From Bacteroidetes bacterium GWF2_41_31 (GTDB taxonomy: Bacteria; Bacteroidota; Bacteroidia; Bacteroidales; F082): a DNA stretch of 64,000 nt. The translations under genes were made by a program, and so were the position numbers. Below are positions 53,515 through 61,885 of this stretch, in pieces; positions within the stretch are counted from its first letter, which is position 1; the number at the start of each line of letters is the position of its first letter. The DNA lies in the NCBI GenBank assembly GCA_001769215.1, contig MEOL01000050.1, forward strand, positions 1 through 64,000. The letters are read 5' to 3'. The notes under the pieces are model-generated. The model searched no databases. It was not told the origin of the DNA and worked only from the letters and a program-made list of their open reading frames with translations.

Positions 53515-54783
53515 ATGACCGCATCCGATATTGAAATTATGGCTCCCGTGGGGTCGTACGAATCGTTACAAGCTGCCATCCAGGGAGGAGCCAATTCGGT
53601 CTATTTTGGAATCGGCAGCCTGAATATGCGCTCTAAATCATCACAAAATTTTACCCTTGAGGACCTGGCCCGGATTACAGCTTTGAGCCAACAAGCCAAC
53701 ATACGTACTTACCTTACCCTGAATGCGGTTATTTACGATCATGAGCTGGAACAAATGCGCCAACTCGTGGACGCGGCCAAAAGCAATGGCGTTACGGCCA
53801 TTATCGCTTCCGACCAATCGGTAATTCAATATGCCCGACAAATTGGAATGGAAATCCACATGAGCACACAGACCAATATCACCAACCTGGAAGCGGTAAA
53901 ATATTATGCTCAGTTTGCCGATGTGATGGTCACCGCACGTGAATTGCAGATTGAACAGGTGAAATCCATCACGCAAGCCATCGAAAAACAACAAATCAAA
54001 GGACCTTCGGGAAATCTCGTGCAAATTGAGGTGTTCGCTCATGGGGCACTCTGTATGGCCGTCAGTGGCAAATGCTACCTGAGCCTCGACAACCTCAACT
54101 CATCGGCCAACCGTGGAGCCTGCCTGCAACAGTGCCGGCGTAAATACATCGTAAAAGACAAGGAAAGCGATCTGGAATTAGAGATTGACAATGAATATAT
54201 CATGTCGCCAAAAGATTTAAAGACGGTCGCTTTTCTGGACAAAATTCTGGATGCTGGTGTTCGGGTGCTGAAATTGGAAGGCAGGGGTCGTTCGCCGGAA
54301 TATGTAAAAACGGTGACGCGCGTTTACCGGGAAGCCGTTGATGCCTGGTTTGCCAATGAATATACGCTGGAAAATATCGATCGGTGGAATGAAGAACTGG
54401 CCACCGTTTATAACCGCGGATTCTGGGATGGTTATTACCTGGGCAAAAAGTTAGGCGAATGGACAGATAATTATGGAAATCAGGCTACTACCCGAAAGTT
54501 ATATATCGGACTGGTAACCAATTATTTTGGCAAAATCGGGGTGGCCGAAATCAAGATTGAAACCCATGATTTAAAGGTTGGGGAAGAGTTTAAGATCATC
54601 GGCCCCACAACAGGAGTTTATGAGGACCATGTAAAGGAACTACGCCTTGAGCTATCACGTGTTGATCAGGTTATTAAAGGGGATTTGTGCTCGCTTCCCG
54701 TAAAGGAGTTGGTACGACGTGGCGACAAATTATATAAAATTGTTACTCTAGACCATTCAGTACCGAATTTGGTGCAACTGTAG
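53515..54783 (+). CDS. U32 family peptidase / tRNA-modifying protein (TrhP-like)
   Basis: A 422-residue U32-family protein. Typical blocks are IMAPVGSYESLQAAIQGGANSVYFG at the start, IHMSTQTNITN, and the family's cysteine motif FAHGALCMAVSGKCYLS with NRGACLQQCRRKY. Members act in tRNA hydroxylation (TrhP) or ubiquinone synthesis rather than as simple peptidases. An iron-sulfur site is likely from the cysteines. It is monocistronic; a large palindrome follows its stop. Confidence 0.88.
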   Translation: MTASDIEIMAPVGSYESLQAAIQGGANSVYFGIGSLNMRSKSSQNFTLEDLARITALSQQANIRTYLTLNAVIYDHELEQMRQLVDAAKSNGVTAIIASDQSVIQYARQIGMEIHMSTQTNITNLEAVKYYAQFADVMVTARELQIEQVKSITQAIEKQQIKGPSGNLVQIEVFAHGALCMAVSGKCYLSLDNLNSSANRGACLQQCRRKYIVKDKESDLELEIDNEYIMSPKDLKTVAFLDKILDAGVRVLKLEGRGRSPEYVKTVTRVYREAVDAWFANEYTLENIDRWNEELATVYNRGFWDGYYLGKKLGEWTDNYGNQATTRKLYIGLVTNYFGKIGVAEIKIETHDLKVGEEFKIIGPTTGVYEDHVKELRLELSRVDQVIKGDLCSLPVKELVRRGDKLYKIVTLDHSVPNLVQL

Positions 54784-54789
54784 AATAAT

Positions 54790-54872
54790 GGAACACGGGT
54801 GACACGAATGCTCTGGATAAATCACGGATAATAATCTGTGATCATCCGTTTAACCTGTGTCATCCGTGTTCC
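54790..54872. repeat. 83-bp imperfect palindrome between convergent genes
   Basis: The outer arms GGAACACGGgTGACAC and GTGTCATCCGTGTTCC pair almost perfectly, and pairing continues inward with mismatches (GGAT/ATCC, TCACGGAT/ATCTGTGA). It sits between the U32 gene stop (54783) and the alpha-2-macroglobulin stop (54891). There is no T-run, so it is a repeat element rather than a classical terminator, though it may act as one. Confidence 0.75.
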
Positions 54873-54890
54873 AAACATTCGAATCTATTT

Positions 54891-57800
54891 CTATTCCACC
54901 ACAACCTTTCCTCCTGCCGAATGCGCGGCAAACTCAGGCGCATACATGCTCTGAATGGTGGCCATTCCATCAACAAATGTTCCCTTTTGCGTTACATAAA
55001 GTCCGTATTCAAGCACATAGGTTCCCTTTTGCATATACCGGATAAAAAAGTCAGAACCCACATCGGTGATCTGATGATAGTAGCCCAATCCCCCTGAATA
55101 CATGTATCCACTCAGGTTGGAAACCGGTTCCAGCCCTGTGGCACGCATATCCGACAAATGGACAAATTCCAGGTTACGGTCGGTTTTCACCACCAACCGC
55201 ACCACCAGCTTATCACCGGTTTTAATTATTTGGTTTTTTTCTACAGGCATCAATACCTGTCCGCTATCGGTGCTCATTTCCAGAAACAGTTTTTTATCTA
55301 CCGAGAGGGAGGTTTGCTGTTTTATCACCTTGTCGATTTGCTCAAAATATTGCCAGTAAGCCGCCCCCCAGGTCAGCTGGTTATTGGGGTTTTTTACTGT
55401 AATTTCTCCCAAATCTGAACTTACTTCTTCTTGCGCCCAGGACTTGCGAAAATACCCGGTTCCTGCTTCGGGAGCTTGTCCCTGATCGGATTTGCTATCG
55501 AGTACCTGACCGGCCACCGTGATATCAACCTGAACATTTTCATCCAGCATTTTCCCGTCGGTCATCAACAAAGCATAAACTGCCTCCGCGGTGGCAGAAG
55601 AAGTACTCCATTTGCTGGTTTGCTTTTGCTTCAGCAACCACATCTTCATCTGATCGATGATGGTGAGGTTTTTCTGCAGTTTGCTAACGGCTTCAATCAA
55701 CATGGCCTGAGTTTCCACCGGAGCTTCGTACCAGTTCCAGCCTGATGGCTGACGCCAGTACATCCCCATTTCATCGCTTACCAAAGCACGTTCCATTAAT
55801 GAACGCAGGATGGCTTCCGAGTCGCTGCGGTAACCAAATTCAGGCAAAGCCAATGCCAGCATCCCTTGCAGGTAGTTGCTTTGTTTGAGCCAATATTTCC
55901 GAGCCTGTTCTACGAAATAATCCACCGCCTTTTGACTTTTTTGTGGGATGGGATAGTATTTTATCAGCAGCGATCGGGTATATAAATATTGTATGGCATT
56001 GCCCGACAGGTGGTTGTCGTTGATGGATTTGGGGAAATTCCGTTTAATTTCATCATAGTCGTCCGCCATCTCCTGATCGAGCCATTTCACCGCTTTTTCA
56101 ATCATCTGTAAGCGATTGGCATCGGAAGAAAGTTCAAGCACTCCTTTGCTATCGAGCTTAGCCATTCCCAATACGATGGCCTGTGTAGTATAGCGGTCGT
56201 CTCGCATGCCATCAAACCAGGGCCAGGCACCTGTCGAAAGTTGCTTTTCCTGTAAAAGCGCCATGGTTTTTTCCTTTTCGCGGGCCAGTTGGTTTAAATC
56301 GAACAATGAGGCAATACGCTGTTTTTGGGTGGCTTCATCCTCAGCTTCCAGAACCCATGGAGTAGCGCTTAAAACGGCATTTTTCAAGTCCTCATTCTTT
56401 TGAAGATTCGACAAAAAGGCATCTAAGGAATGTTGCTTCCAGCTATCGAACACCTGTTTGATTATCGGATTGCTGTTTACGATGAATGATGACATCGCGT
56501 TGGCCATGTACCGGTTGAAAACCGAAAGTGTGCTTTTGTCGACAGATTCGGCAATGGAGGGCAAAGCCTGAATGGCATACCAGGCAGGATTGGAAGTAAA
56601 TTCCAATGTAAACCGATAGTTCTGTGCGGAGGTAGGCCGTTTCATGCGACCAGTATTCACCAGATTCAAAAATTCAAATTCTTTCTCTTCATTGGCTTTC
56701 ACATTCATGGGCATGGTTTCGGTCACCAACACCCTGTTTGTTAATACGGGGATGACGCGTTCTTCACCGTCCGTGTGTGTTCCATCTGTAGCAGTGGTTC
56801 TTATTCCCAACATTTGCAGATCACCGGGAATGAGTATCTTTTCGTTGAAAGCAGTACCTTGGCCGGGAGGAATTGACAGCTCTTGTTTTTGTGACGATTC
56901 ATCCGACGAAAGATCAAACTTGCTTCCTGTTATAGGATCGAAGAACTCAATAGTGACCAGTGCTTTCATATTTACATCCGTCATATTTACCACCTTGGCG
57001 GTAAAATCCAGCTCATCATTCTGTCGGACAAAACGCGGCACATTGGGCATTACCATCAACGATTTTTTGGCTTTAAATTCTTCCTGTGAGGTTCCCACTT
57101 TTAAATCCGGAGTATAGGCCAACATGAGGAGCTTCCAGGTGGTAAGGGCATCGGGTGTTTTGAAACTAAAGGTCACATTTCCCTCTTTGTCGGTAGACAA
57201 ATCGGGATAAAAGAAAGCAGTTTCGTTGAAGTTGGTACGAAGAGGAATGACGGGTTCCTGTTTTGTAACTGGAGGTGTGATTTTTTCGTCAGCCAATGTG
57301 GGTATTTCCTCCATTACAATCAGCTCATCTACTTTACTGTCACTGTCTTCCATCTCCATCATCAAACCACTGCGACCTGATGTTGATTTTAGATACATAA
57401 TCTCCGAATCTTCATAAAAATATCCAAACCAGTTGATATTGGGGTATTGGGGGCTAAAACCTGTTAAATAGGGAATTTTTACTGTAAACAAATTGCTTGA
57501 ATTTTCAGTATGAAATTGTTTTCCTTCCCACCCATGGCCTGTTGCAGTTGAATGATAAAGTGACATATTCCATGTATGGTCGGTGAACTGATCCAATGAA
57601 GCATCGTACATTCCGGCCATCAGCCTTGAAGCCAGCGCTTTCCCGTCAGTACCTTTGATGTGCACTTTCCAGGTTTCCTTTTCTCCGGGAGTAAGGAAAT
57701 CACGTCGGGTTTCCAAAACGATGTCCAGCTTTTTGTTGGTAAAAGGTATGTCGATAGTATATTTTTCTGTAAAAAGGCGGTTGTTGATTACCATGCATGT

Positions 57801-60800
57801 GTTGACCAAAATACCTCCCCGATGTGCTTCCTTTACGGGAATTTCAAAGGTCTTTAGGCCACCGCTCAGGTTCACCCATTGGCTGAATAAAGTCTCCGTT
57901 CCATGAGAAACTTCAACCAACATATTGGCATTTCGGACCGCGGAGCCAACTGTAATAGTCACCGTTTGGCCGGGTTCAGCCTTTTGGGAGGATAAAGCGG
58001 CCCAATATGGAGGCTTGCCGGGAATGGTTTTCTCATTTGAAGAATAAAGTGAAAAATAATGCTCTGCCTTTACCGGTTTTCCATATTGATCTTTTCCTTC
58101 AATAACCATCACATATTCACCCACAGGCCATGTGTTTAATTCACCCAGCGATATAGAAGCTTTCCCATTTATAGATAATTCTTTGTTTGACATTTCATTC
58201 CTTGTCCATTTTTCGGGCCTGTTCTCCTCTTTCCAGGCCAGATCGGGAAACTGATCACGATAGGATTGCTCGCTTATTATTTCCTGGTCGGGAAGACCAA
58301 AAGGTGTTGAAAATAATACTTTCCCGGGTGCATTCAATTGGTAAAAAGTAACCTTCGCCTCCATCTTAATTACTGACCCTGACAGATTTGAAGCGGAAAT
58401 GCTAAAGTTTTCGATTGCTTCTCTATTCACCTGATCGGTACCCTTCACGTTGAGTAAGGCCGAAACGGAGCCCACTCGAATGGATGTTTGCGCATCGTGC
58501 ACCTCGCCCGTGATGTCGGTAACCTGAACCGAAACGGTGTATTGGTAAAACTGATCCAACCTGTTTTGAACTGACGGATCGGTATTGGCTTTAAATTTCA
58601 GAGAGAAAACACCCTGATCATCAGAGATAAGTTCTCCAAAATCGATTTGCATATCAGACATCAGGTAAGGAGGAATCCAGCCATAGCTGCGGTATGGAAT
58701 AGGCCAATAACTGCTACGTGTAACTCGGTAGGAGGCAAAAGCATTGGTAACAGCATTACCCGCGTAGTTTTCAACTTTTCCGGTAACGCGAATGCTGTCA
58801 TTGAGTGAATATTGACCTGCTACTGTATCCAGAATTACTAAAAAGGCGGGCCTTTTGTATTCTTCAACCAGAACCTGTACATTACCCGATTTGGTTCTCA
58901 AATTCATGCTTCCATTGAGTTGATCCTGCGGGATTTGAATTGAACCCTGAAATGCACCATACTCATCCGTAACAACAGGGATTTCCATGATCTTTTTTCC
59001 ATTGGGACTATACAACTGCATTAAGTCGCTCTGTCCCTTGACCAGGGTTACTTCATCGCCTAAACTTGAAACCACGATGCCCTTATAATACATGGTTTGA
59101 CCGGGTCTGTAAATCGACCTGTCGGTGAATAAATAGGTATGGATTGTTGGGTTAACTTGCTTTTCATTTTTAGAAAAACGCATGTAATTTTGAGAAATCA
59201 GAACATCCTCCCCTTTGCGGAAGACAAAAGTGTAATTTCCATAACGCTCTTTTTTAAATGCAGTGATGGAGGTAAATCCGGCTTTGTTAGTTACTAACTG
59301 TCCTACCTGAATCGTTTCATGAATTCTCAGTTTGTTATTATACTGACTTTGGTACACTTCGATATCAACACCAGGGACTTGTTTTCCGGTAACGCGGTCG
59401 AGCACATACAACTCGCCACCATCGGTGTTGCTGTTTTCTTTCAAGATATAACTCAACTCAGAAACCCACAAGGGTTCAAATTCAACCTCAGATTGCTCAC
59501 TAAAATCAGGCTCATTACAAATAAACAGTGCATAAAAACCTTTGTTAAGTGCCGGAATGCTGATGAGAGCCGTATGACCCTGATGATCCTTAGTATCGGG
59601 GAGATCACGCGAAAAGCTGAGAACCTCTTGTTGTTGAAGGGCTTGTTTCATCTGGTCCTTTTGCGGGACATTGCTTTTCAGGTAAGCATCCACATCCAAC
59701 CTGACCAATTTAAAATACAGCTTATTTACATTTTTAAAGCCAAGTGAAGCCAAAATCGGCTTACCCGGAAGGATTACCTCCTCGGTGGTGAGTGAAAAAC
59801 TTTTTCGAAGAATTTGCTGAAGAAGTGCATCAAAAGGTGCTTTCTGGGCTGAATCAGTATAGATTTCCAAAGCCTGTTGGCAAATTCTGGCCGATTCTAC
59901 AAGTTGAAAACGAGAACTGTCACCAACTTGCGGTTGATAGCTTTGTCCATTGCTATAATATAGTTCTGCCAAAGTATAATACACGTTGCTCATTGATTTC
60001 TTGTCCTGGTTACCTTCAATCAATTCGCTTAAAGCGTTGGCGTACTGATTCCACGAAGCTGAAGTTTGAACGGATTGTTGATACACATAAGTTAGTCGTC
60101 TGAGATCGAGATCGATGAATGCCCCGGAGTTATGCGAGGTAAGATGAAAGGCCAGCAAACGCTGAAATAGTTCAAGAACCAGAGCGTGGTTTTGTCCCAA
60201 CTGATTGGCATCAAGGGGCAAACCAACAAAAGTATGTGCGTCCGCAAAGTAGGGGTTTTCAGGTTGAAAAAGAGGCTCCGGTGCATTTTTAAAATCATGA
60301 GTGGATTCTGTAAAAAACAACAAGGCCCTGTTGGCGAGTAAATCGTACATCGTTGGCCAAAAATTGGTGTCGTATTTGGTAATAATTGCCTGAAAATCTT
60401 TCAAAGGCAACGCTTCAAGTTGTTTTCTGTGTTCAAGCGAAAGCAGGTAGTGTGTTCGGATGGCTTGTTCAAACTGCATGGCATCCCAGGTTTGTATATC
60501 CTCTGAAACTTGGTCGTTGATCGCGGTGCGTTGTAGGATATTCCACTTGTTTTGATTATAATATTGCTGTATGAGTTGTGCCAACAGGGAATGCATAATT
60601 TCCTTTTCAGGTGTTTGTGCTGTTTGTAAAGCCGTCATTGTCTGCTGCATGGCTTTTTCCAGGTGATCCTCTTCAAAATCACCCTGAAGGCTCATCTTGT
60701 AAAGCATGGCCTTTATCAATTGAGGCTGATTTTTATCAACTTTTGCCTGATCGTAAATTTGATCCACCATTTTGATGGCGCTTTGCGGAAGACCCTGTAT

Positions 60801-60917
60801 TTTAAAAGATTCAATTTCTTTCCAGGATTTCTCAAAGTCATTGTGTTGTTGGGCACAGGCCGGGAAAAGAAGTAATATAAACGAAAAGGAAGCGAGAATT
60901 TGGGCAAATCGTTTCAT
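54891..60917 (-). CDS. Giant alpha-2-macroglobulin-family surface lipoprotein
   Basis: A 2008-residue lipoprotein (signal with FPAC lipobox near residue 21). After a helical N-terminal part (about 25-380) come macroglobulin domains, with the MG2 block DRSIYRPGQTMYYKGIVVS near 600. The A2M module (LSTDKEGNVTFSFKTPDALTTWKLLML, from about 1230) and a thioester-domain-like helical part (STGAWPWFDGMRDDRYTTQA, about 1560) follow. No CxEQ thioester is seen, so it is the thioester-free bacterial type (YfaS/BcMG relatives). These trap or inhibit proteases and protect the envelope. Single ATG start 60917. Confidence 0.92.
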   Translation of the reverse strand: MKRFAQILASFSFILLLFPACAQQHNDFEKSWKEIESFKIQGLPQSAIKMVDQIYDQAKVDKNQPQLIKAMLYKMSLQGDFEEDHLEKAMQQTMTALQTAQTPEKEIMHSLLAQLIQQYYNQNKWNILQRTAINDQVSEDIQTWDAMQFEQAIRTHYLLSLEHRKQLEALPLKDFQAIITKYDTNFWPTMYDLLANRALLFFTESTHDFKNAPEPLFQPENPYFADAHTFVGLPLDANQLGQNHALVLELFQRLLAFHLTSHNSGAFIDLDLRRLTYVYQQSVQTSASWNQYANALSELIEGNQDKKSMSNVYYTLAELYYSNGQSYQPQVGDSSRFQLVESARICQQALEIYTDSAQKAPFDALLQQILRKSFSLTTEEVILPGKPILASLGFKNVNKLYFKLVRLDVDAYLKSNVPQKDQMKQALQQQEVLSFSRDLPDTKDHQGHTALISIPALNKGFYALFICNEPDFSEQSEVEFEPLWVSELSYILKENSNTDGGELYVLDRVTGKQVPGVDIEVYQSQYNNKLRIHETIQVGQLVTNKAGFTSITAFKKERYGNYTFVFRKGEDVLISQNYMRFSKNEKQVNPTIHTYLFTDRSIYRPGQTMYYKGIVVSSLGDEVTLVKGQSDLMQLYSPNGKKIMEIPVVTDEYGAFQGSIQIPQDQLNGSMNLRTKSGNVQVLVEEYKRPAFLVILDTVAGQYSLNDSIRVTGKVENYAGNAVTNAFASYRVTRSSYWPIPYRSYGWIPPYLMSDMQIDFGELISDDQGVFSLKFKANTDPSVQNRLDQFYQYTVSVQVTDITGEVHDAQTSIRVGSVSALLNVKGTDQVNREAIENFSISASNLSGSVIKMEAKVTFYQLNAPGKVLFSTPFGLPDQEIISEQSYRDQFPDLAWKEENRPEKWTRNEMSNKELSINGKASISLGELNTWPVGEYVMVIEGKDQYGKPVKAEHYFSLYSSNEKTIPGKPPYWAALSSQKAEPGQTVTITVGSAVRNANMLVEVSHGTETLFSQWVNLSGGLKTFEIPVKEAHRGGILVNTCMVINNRLFTEKYTIDIPFTNKKLDIVLETRRDFLTPGEKETWKVHIKGTDGKALASRLMAGMYDASLDQFTDHTWNMSLYHSTATGHGWEGKQFHTENSSNLFTVKIPYLTGFSPQYPNINWFGYFYEDSEIMYLKSTSGRSGLMMEMEDSDSKVDELIVMEEIPTLADEKITPPVTKQEPVIPLRTNFNETAFFYPDLSTDKEGNVTFSFKTPDALTTWKLLMLAYTPDLKVGTSQEEFKAKKSLMVMPNVPRFVRQNDELDFTAKVVNMTDVNMKALVTIEFFDPITGSKFDLSSDESSQKQELSIPPGQGTAFNEKILIPGDLQMLGIRTTATDGTHTDGEERVIPVLTNRVLVTETMPMNVKANEEKEFEFLNLVNTGRMKRPTSAQNYRFTLEFTSNPAWYAIQALPSIAESVDKSTLSVFNRYMANAMSSFIVNSNPIIKQVFDSWKQHSLDAFLSNLQKNEDLKNAVLSATPWVLEAEDEATQKQRIASLFDLNQLAREKEKTMALLQEKQLSTGAWPWFDGMRDDRYTTQAIVLGMAKLDSKGVLELSSDANRLQMIEKAVKWLDQEMADDYDEIKRNFPKSINDNHLSGNAIQYLYTRSLLIKYYPIPQKSQKAVDYFVEQARKYWLKQSNYLQGMLALALPEFGYRSDSEAILRSLMERALVSDEMGMYWRQPSGWNWYEAPVETQAMLIEAVSKLQKNLTIIDQMKMWLLKQKQTSKWSTSSATAEAVYALLMTDGKMLDENVQVDITVAGQVLDSKSDQGQAPEAGTGYFRKSWAQEEVSSDLGEITVKNPNNQLTWGAAYWQYFEQIDKVIKQQTSLSVDKKLFLEMSTDSGQVLMPVEKNQIIKTGDKLVVRLVVKTDRNLEFVHLSDMRATGLEPVSNLSGYMYSGGLGYYHQITDVGSDFFIRYMQKGTYVLEYGLYVTQKGTFVDGMATIQSMYAPEFAAHSAGGKVVVE

Positions 60918-61030
60918 AGGATCATTGTTGTTAAAAGATGCGTGAAGTACAAAGATAATGCCTAAATGGATTGCAATTGAAACAGCGGGTTAATTGAGTA
61001 CTGATAACACAGATTCAACTATTGATGATG

Positions 61031-61834
61031 TTATTCTTCTTTTTTCACAAACTTCAACGGTTTCACCAGGCCCGAATACTCAATCAGTTCCATTTTTATA
61101 GAGCCTACAATCACCTCCGATTCACCCATGACAGGCACATGGTTTTCGTCATCGCTTACCCAGACAAACATGGGATATTTGTCTGCAAAAATATCACCAG
61201 TAGCCATCATGGGTGCAATTTTCAAACACAGAATTCTGCCCCATTTTGTTTTTATATAACCCCTTCCCTGGAATTTAATGGCTGATGTATACACCGAATC
61301 ATCCAGAAAAAAGTTGAGATAAAACATACTATCGGCATCAAAATCGCTTACTTTAAAAGTGCGCATATAATAAATCGCTGAAATAACATCCTGAACATTT
61401 ACCGGAATTGATTTAGTTTTTGAAGTGCTGACAGCGGTTAGTCTTTCCCTGTCAAAGGTCACCTTATCGTCTTTTTTAAATTTCCCTTCACGGGTTTCGC
61501 GCAAGAAAACATACGGCAACAGGGTTTGCTGATCGACAAACGACTGAAACTTATCTCTCACCTTAAAAAAGAAATTAAACACCCCGGTTGAATTTCCCTC
61601 GCCGGTTAAATGAAAGACTGTTTTATCTGATCCTGTATATTGCTCCTCCCATTCTTCAACAGTAAGAATGGCTTCTCCAGCTGTTACATTGCCTATACCC
61701 GATTGATAATACACCCGGTATTCGAGCTTTTCTCCAGTTTTAAATGCTTGATTCAGAATGACATCTTGTGCAAATACACCTGATGTATTTAGAGAGAGAA
61801 TAATAACTGAAATTAATAAACAGATTCGCATCAT
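61031..61834 (-). CDS. Secreted DUF3108 protein
   Basis: A 267-residue secreted protein with a signal peptide (about 1-22, ending GVFA) and a DUF3108 beta-sheet domain (KTGEKLEYRVYYQSGIGNVTAG at the start). Its function is unknown; it may be an outer-membrane or periplasmic factor. It stands between the alpha-2-macroglobulin gene and leuS with its own ATG 61834. Confidence 0.85.
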   Translation of the reverse strand: MMRICLLISVIILSLNTSGVFAQDVILNQAFKTGEKLEYRVYYQSGIGNVTAGEAILTVEEWEEQYTGSDKTVFHLTGEGNSTGVFNFFFKVRDKFQSFVDQQTLLPYVFLRETREGKFKKDDKVTFDRERLTAVSTSKTKSIPVNVQDVISAIYYMRTFKVSDFDADSMFYLNFFLDDSVYTSAIKFQGRGYIKTKWGRILCLKIAPMMATGDIFADKYPMFVWVSDDENHVPVMGESEVIVGSIKMELIEYSGLVKPLKFVKKEE

Positions 61835-61885
61835 AGTGCAAACGTACAGAAAGTATGGTTCTTAAACGGTATCAGTTGTGGGATA

